The notes beneath the pieces were generated by a model, which worked only from the letters and a program-made list of their open reading frames with translations, had not been told where the DNA came from and did no database searches. 60,997 nucleotides of DNA from a virus, in the IMG/VR virus record IMGVR_UViG_3300031565_011186, positions 1 to 60,997 of that record. One strand, 5' to 3'. Made by a program: the position numbers and the translations under genes. Shown piece after piece: positions 1 to 7,773 of this stretch (the first letter of the stretch is position 1; each line of letters opens with the position of its first letter).

Positions 1-128
1 AGGAGCCTGACGCGTTCCGGCGCGGTCACCTCTTCCTGCACCCGAGCCGGCATGAGGGCAACGCCTACGCCCTCCTGGAGGCAGCGGCGTCAGGCCTGCC
101 GATCGTGACCACCAACGCCGGCCTGTTC
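1..128. repeat. Terminal direct repeat, left copy (contig circularity)
   Basis: Bases 1-128 align with 60870-60997. The match is perfect from base 21 onward; bases 6, 8, 14 and 20 differ. The differences fall within one reading frame of a glycosyltransferase as one Ala/Pro change and two silent changes, so they look like natural strain variation rather than random error. The simplest reading is an assembly overlap of a circular or circularly permuted genome of about 60,869 bp. Confidence 0.9.
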
Positions 129-350
129 GAGGACATCGCCTGGGACGCTGACGGGCGGACGGCGCTGGGTTACACTCTCCCCATCACCGCGACGCCTGAG
201 CAATTCGCCCTCGCCGTCAAGAAGGTCGCGCGGGGGATCCCGCAGGGTTGGTGGGCGCCGCGGCCCTGGGCCGAGGCCAACTGCAACATGACGGAATTTG
301 CCAACCAGTGGGACGCCTTCCTGCGTCAGTTCGTAAGGAGGAAGCGATGA
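1..350 (+). CDS. Glycosyltransferase family 4, C-terminal part (continues from 60209)
   Basis: This is the 3' end of the gene that begins at 60209; codons run in frame from base 3 to the TGA at 348-350. The GT4 nucleotide-sugar binding signature is visible as FLHPSRHEGNAYALLEAAAS followed by GLPIVTT, where the two Glu seven residues apart are the expected catalytic and donor-binding pair. It would transfer a sugar from an activated donor to an unknown acceptor in the cytoplasm. The stop overlaps the next start (ATGA). The full protein is about 336 aa after circular joining. Confidence 0.85.
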   Translation, partial: EPDAFRRGHLFLHPSRHEGNAYALLEAAASGLPIVTTNAGLFEDIAWDADGRTALGYTLPITATPEQFALAVKKVARGIPQGWWAPRPWAEANCNMTEFANQWDAFLRQFVRRKR

Positions 351-706
351 CAACAAAGCAGGAGCTCACGGTAGACCGGACGCCGATCCGCGAGGCAGTC
401 GCGAGGGGCTGGTGCCAGGCCGACCAGACCTTGAAGACCATCGACCCCGCCCTGGCCGACGCGATCGTGGCTCAGGTCGCGCCGCTGGTCGACAGGTTGG
501 CCACGGGCCTGGAGGACATGATCGACGCCGTCCAGTGGATGAGCGGCGCCGACGACTTCGAGGTGGGAGGGAAGGCCTGGGTCGGCTGGCAGAAGACGTG
601 CGAGCGCCTGTTCGCGCAGATGGCCCTGCTGAAGTTCTGGAAGGGAGAGGCAACCGATGTTCAAAAGCAAGAGCGGGACGCGGGCGGAGAGGGTCGCGGC
701 GAATAA
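347..706 (+). CDS. Hypothetical protein, 119 aa
   Basis: The ATG at 347 overlaps the stop of the upstream glycosyltransferase and follows GGAGG at 336-340. The product is acidic and probably helical, with a Trp-rich middle (VQWMSG, GWQKTCERLF). I recognise no family. Its end overlaps the next gene by 50 nt in another frame. Tight coupling to the glycan genes suggests co-expression only. Confidence 0.55.
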   Translation: MTTKQELTVDRTPIREAVARGWCQADQTLKTIDPALADAIVAQVAPLVDRLATGLEDMIDAVQWMSGADDFEVGGKAWVGWQKTCERLFAQMALLKFWKGEATDVQKQERDAGGEGRGE

Positions 707-872
707 CGAGTGGATGCGCCGCTTCATTGAGGAGCCGGAGCGCTTCGAGCGCGAGTTCGAGGCGGTCTGCCGGTTCAAGACCGAGGAGGCACACGGGCGG
801 GTGCCCTCCCACGGCGAGCGCATCGTCGCCTACGAGGAGTCGATCGTGGCTGACCTGAGGGCCAAGAAGTGA
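657..872 (+). CDS. Hypothetical protein, 71 aa
   Basis: Small charged, probably helical protein (NEWMRRFIEEPERFEREFEAV). The ATG lies 6 nt after GGGAGAGG. It overlaps the previous gene by 50 nt and its TGA overlaps the GTG of the RusA-like gene. No family recognised. The heavy charge resembles small phage regulatory or scaffold-like proteins, but nothing specific supports that. Confidence 0.5.
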   Translation: MFKSKSGTRAERVAANNEWMRRFIEEPERFEREFEAVCRFKTEEAHGRVPSHGERIVAYEESIVADLRAKK

Positions 873-1294
873 GCCGGATCTATCACTTCACCGTGCCGAT
901 GCCGCCCGAGATCCTGAGACCCAACGGGCGCGGATCCTGGGCAGCGAAGCAGGCGTTCGGCAAGGCGTACGCCCAGCAGGTCGGCGACATGATCCACAAT
1001 CAAGTCATCGCCGCCGCGCCGAGTGCGCCGTGGCCGGAGGCGCGCAAGTACGGGCGCCTCTTGGCCACGATGTGTTGCCGCGGCGCCGCGCCCGACCCCG
1101 ACAACCGCGTCGGGATCCTGAAGCCTATCATCGACGTGCTCCAGGTCGCCAACCGGAGCACGGGCAAGCGGTACCGCCTCGGGCTGATCACCAATGACCG
1201 GCACTTGGAAGTCCAGCCCGTCGAGGCCTGCGCGCAGGAACGGGCGCTGAAGGAGTCCGTGATCGTATTGCGACTGGAGGTGTGGAATGGATGA
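869..1294 (+). CDS. rusA: RusA-like Holliday junction resolvase
   Basis: 141 aa with a GTG start overlapping the upstream stop (GTGA). The RusA pattern is visible: an N-terminal strand followed by Asn-Gly (MPPEILRPNGRGSW), then DPDNRVGILKPIIDVLQ with the Asp-x-Asp-Asn and a later Lys and Asp, then LITNDRHLEV carrying the last acidic position. RusA enzymes cut four-way junctions as dimers and resolve recombination intermediates or trim branched DNA before packaging. The position inside a glycan cluster is unusual; it probably serves replication or packaging with the RecT/SbcCD genes at 27-33 kb. Confidence 0.8.
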   Translation: MSRIYHFTVPMPPEILRPNGRGSWAAKQAFGKAYAQQVGDMIHNQVIAAAPSAPWPEARKYGRLLATMCCRGAAPDPDNRVGILKPIIDVLQVANRSTGKRYRLGLITNDRHLEVQPVEACAQERALKESVIVLRLEVWNG

Positions 1295-1529
1295 CTCTCC
1301 GCCGTTGCAGGCTGACCCTGGGGCCCCCGTCGCGGACGTGGCCGAACTGCTAAAGCAGATGAAGAAAAACGGCGGCCTGCCGCGCTGCGTCGAATGTGGC
1401 ACGCCGACAACCGGCGCCAAGACCGGCCTCGACGGCGAAAGGATCCCGCTCTGCAAGGACTGCTGCTTCCAAGGTGCGCCGGCAAATCGTGCCGAACGCC
1501 GAGCACGCCGAAGAGGGAGGAGACGATGA
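1287..1529 (+). CDS. Small zinc-finger-like protein, 80 aa
   Basis: Two Cys pairs (RCVEC and LCKDC, about 24 residues apart) could bind one zinc ion. The tail is very basic (AERRARRRGRRR), suggesting nucleic-acid contact. It overlaps the previous gene by 8 nt and the next by 4 nt. Function unknown. Confidence 0.6.
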   Translation: MDDSPPLQADPGAPVADVAELLKQMKKNGGLPRCVECGTPTTGAKTGLDGERIPLCKDCCFQGAPANRAERRARRRGRRR

Positions 1530-1795
1530 AGAAGACGAACTTCAGGATCCGCACCCTCTGCCCCTGCGGCCGTCTCCTCGGGACTCCCTGGAGGGGCAAT
1601 GACTTCTTCCTCGACGCCGTCATCTGCCCGAGGTGCGCGGCCCCGCGGGACGACTGGACGGAGATCGCCCTGCGCTGGGTCGACCTCAGCACCTGGTGGA
1701 AGCCCTTCACCTGGCGCAGCGGTTACTGGGAGGATCCGGACGGGCAGGTCTATTTCGAATTCGACGGCCGGCTGGTCAAGAAGGTCGAGCCATGA
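1526..1795 (+). CDS. Hypothetical protein with two CxC/CxxC motifs, 89 aa
   Basis: Starts at the ATG at 1526, preceded by GGAGG at 1517-1521. An N-terminal zinc ribbon is suggested by LCPCG and ICPRCAAP about 20 residues later. The rest is Trp-rich (DLSTWWKPFTW, YWEDPDGQVYFEFDG). Its stop overlaps the GT4 start at 1792. Unknown role. Confidence 0.6.
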   Translation: MKKTNFRIRTLCPCGRLLGTPWRGNDFFLDAVICPRCAAPRDDWTEIALRWVDLSTWWKPFTWRSGYWEDPDGQVYFEFDGRLVKKVEP

Positions 1796-2778
1796 AGATC
1801 TGGATCCAGTCCAGCGCCTTCCTGCCCACGCCGCCGCCGTCTACGGGCGGCCTCGAGACCGTCGTGGCCGAGATCGCCGCATCCCTGGCCCATCGCGGGC
1901 ATGACGTGACGCTCTTCGGCCTGGCCGGCTCTGCCGTCGAGGGCGTCGAGGTCATCACGGTCGTGCCGTACCGCCAACCGCACCAAACCGAGAGGGCGAT
2001 CGTCGACAAGATGGAGGGCCTGCGCCGGCCCGACGTGCTATTTGATCACAGTTTCTACCAGTTGGCCCAGCAGCGCTGGCCCGACCTGCCGGTCGTCACG
2101 CAGAGCCATGGCTGGGTCAAGATGCCGCCTCACGCCCGCAACCCCGTCTTCTGCTCGCGTCACCACGGGCAGTGGCACGGCATCCCTGACCCCATGCTGG
2201 CGCTGACCAACGTCCAGCCGGAGGCCTACGCGCTCGGCGGCCCTATGGCGGGGCGCGGCAACCCCCTCTTCCTCGGCCGGATCGTGCCCTACAAGCGCGT
2301 CCACCTGGCTGCTGACCTTTGCTTCACGGCAGGCCTGAAACTGAACGTCGCGGGCCCAATCAGCGACGGCGACTATTTCGCCGCGTCGATACAGCGTCGC
2401 ATCGGCGACGGCATCTGCCACCACCTCGGCGAGGTCGCGGGGAGCCACAAGGCCGAACTCCTGGCGAACGCCTGCTGCCTCATGTTCACCTCGGAGGCGG
2501 AGGAGCCGGCCGGCATCGTCATGCTGGAGGCGATGGCTGCGGGCACGCCCGTCTTCGCCTTTGACCACGGCGCCAACCCCGAGTACATCCTCCACGGCCG
2601 GACGGGCTTCCTCTTCAAGGACGAGGCCGACTTCTTGGCCGGTCTGCAGCGCCGCTGCTGGCTCGAGATCGACCCAGTGGAGTGCAGGCGGCACGTCGAG
2701 GCCGTCTTCTCACCCGAGAGGGCGGGTGATAGGATCGAGGCGCTGCTCAAGATGGCAGCGGAAGGAGATCGCTGGTAA
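1792..2778 (+). CDS. Glycosyltransferase family 4
   Basis: 328 aa. The N-terminal Rossmann half shows the acceptor-side glycine loop (PPSTGGLETVVAEIAASL). The C-terminal half has FLGRIVPYKR and the donor-binding EPAGIVMLEAMAAGTPVFA, with two Glu seven residues apart. This is the GT-B fold of GT4 retaining enzymes, usually using NDP- or GDP-sugars. It is shorter than many GT4 enzymes (350-400 aa) but both halves are present. It is translationally coupled to the methyltransferase at 2778 (TAATG). Substrate cannot be read from sequence. Confidence 0.9.
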   Translation: MKIWIQSSAFLPTPPPSTGGLETVVAEIAASLAHRGHDVTLFGLAGSAVEGVEVITVVPYRQPHQTERAIVDKMEGLRRPDVLFDHSFYQLAQQRWPDLPVVTQSHGWVKMPPHARNPVFCSRHHGQWHGIPDPMLALTNVQPEAYALGGPMAGRGNPLFLGRIVPYKRVHLAADLCFTAGLKLNVAGPISDGDYFAASIQRRIGDGICHHLGEVAGSHKAELLANACCLMFTSEAEEPAGIVMLEAMAAGTPVFAFDHGANPEYILHGRTGFLFKDEADFLAGLQRRCWLEIDPVECRRHVEAVFSPERAGDRIEALLKMAAEGDRW

Positions 2779-3560
2779 TGACTCCGATTGAATACGCCTG
2801 GGAACTCTGCTCGGCCTACTGGCCAGGCCTGCCGCGTGAGGACTTTGACGCCTACGCCGGCGACGACTACGCCCTGGGCCAGCTTGAATGGGCGGACATG
2901 GTCGAGAACGGCGAAGGCCCGATGGAAGAACGCATGACGCGCTTCTACGAACGCGCCTTCGGCTGGATATTCGTGCTGCTCCGCACCTGCGACGAACTGG
3001 TCAATGCCTGGCCGGATGATCGGCACCGCGCCAATATCGCGCAGTCCTACCTCGCCAGCAACGCCGCCGGCCCGCAGGTGATCTTGGACTATGGGGGCGG
3101 GGTCGGCAGCGAGGCGATCTACCTCGCCCAGGTGGGCCACCACATCTGTTATCAGGACGTGGGAGAAATGGCTCGCTTCGCTGCCTGGCGCTTCGAACGC
3201 GAAGGCTTGCTGGCGGCAGGCTGGCACAATGGCGTGCGCAACCCGCCAATCCGGCTCTGGAAACCGAATGATGCGAGACGGCGGGGCTACTGGGACGCTA
3301 TCGTGGCGCTCGACGTACTGGAACACCTGAATGATCCCGCTGGCGTGCTGGCCGATCTTGCCCAAAGCCTCCGGCCTGGGGGCCTGCTGATCGCGACACG
3401 GCACAGTTTCAAGGCCCACCCAACCCACAACCCCACAACCTTCTGGCTGCAGCAGAAGATGGACGAAGTGCTGGACGGCCTGGGCTTGAGGCGGTTTGCG
3501 GGGCCAGAGGGCCATTACGGGATCGGCGGATGGCGGAAAACGGGGGCGGCGCCCGCGTAG
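2778..3560 (+). CDS. Class I SAM-dependent methyltransferase
   Basis: 260 aa. SAM-binding motif I is LDYGGGVGSEAIYLAQVG, followed by an acidic residue at the end of the next strand (YQDVG). Motif IV/post-motif is IVALDVLEHLNDPAGVL, then SLRPGGLLIATRH. The layout matches methyltransferase family 11/12 enzymes found in sugar and small-molecule clusters. The neighbours (GT4 upstream, three more methyltransferases downstream) suggest sugar O- or N-methylation during glycan assembly. Confidence 0.85.
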   Translation: MTPIEYAWELCSAYWPGLPREDFDAYAGDDYALGQLEWADMVENGEGPMEERMTRFYERAFGWIFVLLRTCDELVNAWPDDRHRANIAQSYLASNAAGPQVILDYGGGVGSEAIYLAQVGHHICYQDVGEMARFAAWRFEREGLLAAGWHNGVRNPPIRLWKPNDARRRGYWDAIVALDVLEHLNDPAGVLADLAQSLRPGGLLIATRHSFKAHPTHNPTTFWLQQKMDEVLDGLGLRRFAGPEGHYGIGGWRKTGAAPA

Positions 3561-3592
3561 AGCCGCGCGTGGCCGCACACGGTGCCCGTCAG

Positions 3593-3645
3593 GCGCCGAA
3601 ATGGGATCGGCGCGGGTGTGGGGGCCGACCGGCCCGAAAAGGAGG
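3593..3645 (+). promoter_or_regulatory. Two-hairpin leader before methyltransferase 3652
   Basis: The 91-nt gap contains a 7-bp hairpin at 3593-3613 (GCGCCGA/TCGGCGC, 7-nt loop), a second with a GGGCC/GGCCC stem and GACC loop at 3622-3635, then AAAAGGAGG at 3637-3645. It is one of the few breaks in an otherwise overlapping gene string, so it may tune translation of the next gene. Confidence 0.4.
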
Positions 3646-3651
3646 CGTGTC

Positions 3652-4197
3652 GTGCGTGCTGAAGTCTACAACTGGGTCGCCGGTGTGGTGCGGGAGCAGA
3701 AACCGCAGGCGCCTGTCCTGGAGGTGGGAGCCCGCGACGTCAACGGATCCGTGAGGTCACTGTTCCCGCCGGCGGGATACCTCGGGATCGACATGGTCGC
3801 CGGCCCAGGCGTCGACCTCGTACAGGACATCCTCGGCGCCGGCGGTTGGAGATTCGAGGGGGCCTTTAACACAGTCGTTTGTTGCGAAACCCTCGAGCAT
3901 ATCAAGGAGCCCTGGACGGCGCTCGACATCATGGCGATGGCGCTCAGGCCTGGCGGCCTGCTGATCGTCTCCTGGTGCTTCGCCTTCCCGCTCCACGACG
4001 CGGAGCCCGAGAAGGGGCAGAGTGGCGACTTCTGGCGCACGACGCCCCAGGGGCTGGACTACCTGCTGCGCCGCGCCGGCCTGACGGACATCGTCGTCCA
4101 GACCGAGGGCTGCGGCCGGCCCAGGAACGCGCCGCCAGAGGAGGCCGACTGGCAATATCCCGTCGGCGTCTTCGCTCACGCCAGGAGGCCAGCGTGA
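3652..4197 (+). CDS. Class I SAM-dependent methyltransferase
   Basis: 181 aa. I choose the GTG at 3652 because GGAGG (3641-3645) sits 6 nt upstream; the open frame extends further but without a better site. Motif I is LEVGARDVNGSV, followed by GIDMVAGPGVDLVQDI and CCETLEHIKEPWTALD, then ALRPGGLLIVSW. The string VA-PGVDLV is shared with the methyltransferase at 4933, so the two are probably paralogues. Likely a sugar methyltransferase in the glycan cluster. Confidence 0.8.
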   Translation: MRAEVYNWVAGVVREQKPQAPVLEVGARDVNGSVRSLFPPAGYLGIDMVAGPGVDLVQDILGAGGWRFEGAFNTVVCCETLEHIKEPWTALDIMAMALRPGGLLIVSWCFAFPLHDAEPEKGQSGDFWRTTPQGLDYLLRRAGLTDIVVQTEGCGRPRNAPPEEADWQYPVGVFAHARRPA

Positions 4198-4370
4198 TTC
4201 GCTTTCGCCATCGACGGGCTTGCCGGCTCTACCGCCGCCTCTGGGCGGCCTGGCGCGATGGCCGCCAGGTGATCCCGCCGTCCTGGCAAGCCGAGAATCC
4301 CCTCGCTCTGGGCCGCGTGCGGCGGACGTTCATGCGCGACCTTCTACAGGCCGAAAGGACGCGACGATGA
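4194..4370 (+). CDS. Small very basic protein, 58 aa
   Basis: GTG start overlapping the upstream stop by 4 nt; its own stop overlaps the next ATG by 4 nt. About a quarter of the residues are Arg (FRHRRACRLYRRLWAAWRDG). No family recognised. Strict overlap at both ends supports its being translated. Confidence 0.5.
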   Translation: MIRFRHRRACRLYRRLWAAWRDGRQVIPPSWQAENPLALGRVRRTFMRDLLQAERTRR

Positions 4371-4936
4371 CGACCTTCGAGGAGATGCAGCGCGGCGAAC
4401 TGGACTGGTGGATCGCCTACCTTGGGCACCCCCATGCGGTCAGCCGGATCTTCGCCCTGTACGGCTACCGGTACTTGCCCTTCTTCTTCGAGGAGTTCAA
4501 TCACCTGGGCGAGGTCGTCGACTTCGGGTCAGGGCCGATCAGCGCCGCGTACATCGCTGAGCCGGCGCCGCGGGAGGTGATCTGCGTCGACCCGTTGATG
4601 CCGGAATATCACAAGCACGAACTGGTCTACGGCAGTCCCGTCGTCGAATGGCCGCCCCTGCCCGCCGCCGTCTTCGACACCGCCCTCCTCCTGAACGTCC
4701 TTGACCACTGCGAGGAGCCACAGAATCTCATCCGTGAAGCAGCGCGCAGTCTTGTCGGCGGCGGCGGCGCCCTGGTGTGGAGCCACGTAAACCAGGAGAC
4801 CGACTCGCTTCATCGCACTATTCACGCTGCGGAGATCGCCGGTTGGCTGCAGGAGGCCGGACTGTCGCTGCAGCGAGACGAAGTGAAGACCCACCTGGGA
4901 GTCATGTCCTACATGGCGAAGGCGGTCAAGCAGTGA
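4367..4936 (+). CDS. Class I SAM-dependent methyltransferase-like protein
   Basis: 189 aa. Motif I reads VVDFGSGPISAAYIA, followed by VICVDPLMPEY; the central strand is ALLLNVLDHCEEPQNLIREA and the next is GGGGALVWSHV. This is a recognisable Rossmann methyltransferase. It overlaps neighbours on both sides by 4 nt. Third of four methyltransferases in a row. Confidence 0.75.
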   Translation: MTTFEEMQRGELDWWIAYLGHPHAVSRIFALYGYRYLPFFFEEFNHLGEVVDFGSGPISAAYIAEPAPREVICVDPLMPEYHKHELVYGSPVVEWPPLPAAVFDTALLLNVLDHCEEPQNLIREAARSLVGGGGALVWSHVNQETDSLHRTIHAAEIAGWLQEAGLSLQRDEVKTHLGVMSYMAKAVKQ

Positions 4937-5451
4937 GCGACCGGATCTGGCAGGTCGAACTGGGGTGCGGCCGGCGCAAGGCGGAGGGCTACTTCGGCGT
5001 CGACCGCGTTGCCCTCCCTGGCGTCGACCTCGTGCACAACCTGGAGCAGCGGCCCTGGCCCATGGGTGACTGCTCCGTCCGCCGCCTCATCGCCCACCAG
5101 ACGCTCGAGCACATCGGCGACCTGATCGGCTTCATGGCGGAGGCCTGGCGCGTCTGCCTCGACGGCGCCTGGGTCGAGTTCGTTGTGCCTTTCCACACGG
5201 CACCGACCGCCTGGGGCGACCCGACGCACGTGCGCGCCTTCACCTTCGAGACCTTCAGGTATTTCGAGCCTGGCTTCATCCGGCCCTGGGGTGACTACGG
5301 GATCCGGACGTATTGGCACATCGTCGAGCAGGCCGCCAACCCCCAGGGGAACCTCTGGGTGCTCATGCGGCCGATCAAGTCGTGGGCCTCGCTCATGGCC
5401 CACGCCAGGGAGGCGAGATGGCGCAATCGCAAGCAGAAGATGCTGGGCTGA
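4933..5451 (+). CDS. Class I SAM-dependent methyltransferase
   Basis: 172 aa from a GTG overlapping the upstream stop. Motif I is VELGCGRRKAEGYFGVDRVA, then LPGVDLVHNLEQ and AHQTLEHIGDLIGFMAEAWR. It resembles the protein at 3652 (shared VA-PGVDLV). It overlaps the start of the GT2 gene by 34 nt, so the two are co-translated. Probable sugar methyltransferase. Confidence 0.8.
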   Translation: MSDRIWQVELGCGRRKAEGYFGVDRVALPGVDLVHNLEQRPWPMGDCSVRRLIAHQTLEHIGDLIGFMAEAWRVCLDGAWVEFVVPFHTAPTAWGDPTHVRAFTFETFRYFEPGFIRPWGDYGIRTYWHIVEQAANPQGNLWVLMRPIKSWASLMAHAREARWRNRKQKMLG

Positions 5452-6245
5452 CGGCGACGATCGTCGTCCTGACCCACAACCGGCGCGCGGCGCTGGTGAC
5501 CTGCCTGCAGAAGATCTGGGACAACACGACGGTTGTTGCCGAAGTCATCGTGGTCGACAACGGCAGCACGGACGGGACGGCGGAACTTCTCAGGGAGTAC
5601 GCCGTGCCTGAGCGCCCACTGTTTGACGCCATCACCGTCAGCAGCAACGAAGGCGTCTGCGCGCGCAACCATGCCCTGCGCCTCGCCAAGGGCGAGTTCA
5701 TCCTGCAGGTCGACGACGACGTCGAGGTGGGGCCGCGCTGGGATGAATATCTCCTCGCGCCCTTCACTGACCCCAAGGTCGGCGCCGTGGGCCAGGAGGG
5801 CTTCTTCGTGAACTGGGCAGGCCTGCTGTCTGGCCCTTGGGTCGGGCCGAACTTCCTTGACGACCGCCGGCCAGCGCCAGGCGAGTTCTGCGACCTCGTC
5901 ATGGGCTACTGCTGGGCGTGGCGCAACACCTGGGGGCCGTACCCATCACGCAGCGCGCCGCTTGGCTACGAAGACCGGCCGGTCTTCCTCTACGACGAGC
6001 GGTTCAACCCGCATTGGCACGAGGAGACCGACCTGCAGTTGCAGATCAAGGTCGCCGGCTACCGGATCCGCTGCGGCCCCGTGGTCGCGCGGCACCGGAG
6101 CCAGAAGGACTGGGCGGCGGCCCGCGGCAACGATCCGCTGATCGGCCTACAGCACGCGGCTGACCACGAGCGGCTGCTGATCGAGAAGTGGCGGGACAAA
6201 CGCGAGCTCCTCCGGCTGGAACTCGACCGGCGAGGTGAGCAATGA
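5418..6245 (+). CDS. Glycosyltransferase family 2
   Basis: 275 aa. Classical GT-A fold: IVVLTHNRRAALVTCLQ at the N terminus, EVIVVDNGSTDGT, EGVCARNHALRLAKGEFILQ, and the metal-binding DDDVEV (DxD) near residue 90. Later acidic residues sit in HWHEETDLQLQIKVAG (ED-type catalytic base). It would transfer a sugar from a nucleotide donor with inversion. Start chosen as the ATG after GGGAGGCGAG, inside the upstream methyltransferase. Confidence 0.9.
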   Translation: MAQSQAEDAGLTATIVVLTHNRRAALVTCLQKIWDNTTVVAEVIVVDNGSTDGTAELLREYAVPERPLFDAITVSSNEGVCARNHALRLAKGEFILQVDDDVEVGPRWDEYLLAPFTDPKVGAVGQEGFFVNWAGLLSGPWVGPNFLDDRRPAPGEFCDLVMGYCWAWRNTWGPYPSRSAPLGYEDRPVFLYDERFNPHWHEETDLQLQIKVAGYRIRCGPVVARHRSQKDWAAARGNDPLIGLQHAADHERLLIEKWRDKRELLRLELDRRGEQ

Positions 6246-6415
6246 GCATCAAGGACTTCGTGGCCAGGCAAAAGGCGCGGGCCGCCTACCTCGTCGAGCG
6301 TGTCCTGACGGCGACGGAGGAGGCGTCAGGAGAGGGCGGCGTCCTCCCGAAGTTGCCGGCGAAAAATGAACGGCGCCGGATGAAGGACGGATCGAAGGAG
6401 ATCCACACTTCTTGA
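6242..6415 (+). CDS. Small hypothetical protein, 57 aa
   Basis: The ATG overlaps the GT2 stop (ATGA) and follows GGCGAGGTGAG. Charged and helical (KDFVARQKARAAYLVERVL), with many Lys and Glu. It is the last reading frame before the parS-bearing gap. No family recognised; supported only by tight overlap. Confidence 0.45.
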   Translation: MSIKDFVARQKARAAYLVERVLTATEEASGEGGVLPKLPAKNERRRMKDGSKEIHTS

Positions 6416-6552
6416 TCAAGATCGTCTTAAGATCTACAACCGGATCGGGTATAGGGGAGTGATCATCCGTCCATCCTTCCTTCATCGCCTGCACGCAGGC
6501 GCACGCGCGCGCGAGGACGGGAAATGTTTCACGTGAAACATGGGGGCACGAG
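6416..6552. promoter_or_regulatory. Palindrome-rich gap upstream of GT4 6553
   Basis: 137-bp gap. It contains an inverted repeat AGATC-N7-GATCT (6418-6437 region, with CTTAAG inside), a GCCTG/CAGGC hairpin near 6488-6501, an alternating CG run near 6501-6512, and the parS palindrome at 6525-6540. A GTATAGG hexamer near 6449 could be a weak -10, but no clear -35 is visible. Confidence 0.5.
6525..6540. other. parS: parS site (perfect ParB-binding palindrome)
   Basis: The sequence TGTTTCACGTGAAACA is an exact 16-bp palindrome and matches the well-known consensus recognised by chromosomal ParB/Spo0J across bacteria; one more base pair on each side (A/T) extends the symmetry to 18 bp. It is intergenic, 12 bp upstream of the GT4 start at 6553. 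I find one exact copy. No ParA or canonical ParB is encoded here (the ParB-like N domain at 42518 is fused to a methylase), so host ParB is the likely ligand. Confidence 0.85.
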
Positions 6553-7773
6553 ATGAGGATCTACGTCATAAGCGAGTTGAACCTGAAGGCCGGCAGCGGC
6601 TACACGACCATTACCCGCGGCCTGGCGGCCGAGATGGGCCTCCGCGGCCACGAGGTGAAGATCAGCGCGGTCTGGAACGACGGCGCTGAGCACCGGCTGC
6701 CGGCGACAGTCATGCCCTGCCAGCCAGAGATGTTGCCCGTCCAGGCGCGTCAGGTCTTGGACAACTTCAAACCTCAGGTGATCGTGGGCATCGCCGATAT
6801 CACGAAGCACGTCGAGTGGCAGGCCCTCATGAGCAGCGGCGTCCCGTACATCGGGATCTTCCCGCTGGAGAGCGATCCCCTGGCGCACCCGCACGAGTTC
6901 ACGCGGGTCATCGAACTGATGGCCATGGCGCTGCTCGAGACCGCCTGGGGAACGAAGTTGTGCCAAGACGTCGGCCTGACGGCGCGCCACATACCGATCG
7001 GCATCGACTGCGCCTTCTGGCGGCCGCCACGGGCGGCGGAGCGGCGCGCGGTCAGGGCCCGCATGGACAAGGCTGACGCCTTCGTCGTCCTGACGGTCTG
7101 CGACAGCCACGAACGCAAGAACCTGCCGGCGGCGGTCGCGACCGTCGCGCTCTTCTGCGGCAAGAAGATCGAATGGCCGCCAGGATCCGGCAGGAAGATC
7201 AGTGGCCCCGAGCCCGTCTGGACTGACGCCCAGATGATCATCAACACGAAGCGCCGGCCGGAAAGCGTCGGCTACTCGATGTGGAACCTCGCGGACTACT
7301 TCCACATGCAGAACGAGTTGACCTTCTATCAGCACGACCGCGAGGGCGGCCTCAGTGACGAGCAGTTGCGCGACCTCTACTGGGCGGCCGACGCCTTCCT
7401 GCTGACCAGCAAGGCGGAGGGCCTCGGCCTGCCCGTGATGGAGGCCATGGCGTGCGGCCTGCCCTGCGTCTGTACCGAGACCGGCGGCATGGCTGAGAAC
7501 CTGGCAGATGACCGCGGCTGGCTCATCCCCGCCGAGTACTCGTGCCTGGATCCGTTCGGCAACCAGTACCGGCGATTTGCCGACCCGCAGGCCGCGGCGC
7601 AACTGCTGCAGAACGTGCGGATCCAGCGGGTCGATCGGAAGGCGCGGGTGAGCAAGGCCCTGAGGTGGATCCGGCAACGTACTTGGGCCCGCGCGGCAGA
7701 CGTTCTTGAGGAGGCAATCAATGGGGTCGTCAGCGACACGAAGGAACCGGAGGCGGGCGGATCGGGCGAGTAA
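6553..7773 (+). CDS. Glycosyltransferase family 4
   Basis: 406 aa. N-terminal half: SELNLKAGSGYTTITRGLAA, with the acceptor-side Gly loop. C-terminal half: VLTVCDSHERKNL (start of the donor domain) and AFLLTSKAEGLGLPVMEAMA followed by CGLPCVC, with the EX7E pair. The ATG at 6553 has only a weak upstream purine run (GGGGGCACGAG). It is the first gene after the parS gap, so it may start its own transcript. It overlaps the next gene by 53 nt. Confidence 0.9.
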   Translation: MRIYVISELNLKAGSGYTTITRGLAAEMGLRGHEVKISAVWNDGAEHRLPATVMPCQPEMLPVQARQVLDNFKPQVIVGIADITKHVEWQALMSSGVPYIGIFPLESDPLAHPHEFTRVIELMAMALLETAWGTKLCQDVGLTARHIPIGIDCAFWRPPRAAERRAVRARMDKADAFVVLTVCDSHERKNLPAAVATVALFCGKKIEWPPGSGRKISGPEPVWTDAQMIINTKRRPESVGYSMWNLADYFHMQNELTFYQHDREGGLSDEQLRDLYWAADAFLLTSKAEGLGLPVMEAMACGLPCVCTETGGMAENLADDRGWLIPAEYSCLDPFGNQYRRFADPQAAAQLLQNVRIQRVDRKARVSKALRWIRQRTWARAADVLEEAINGVVSDTKEPEAGGSGE

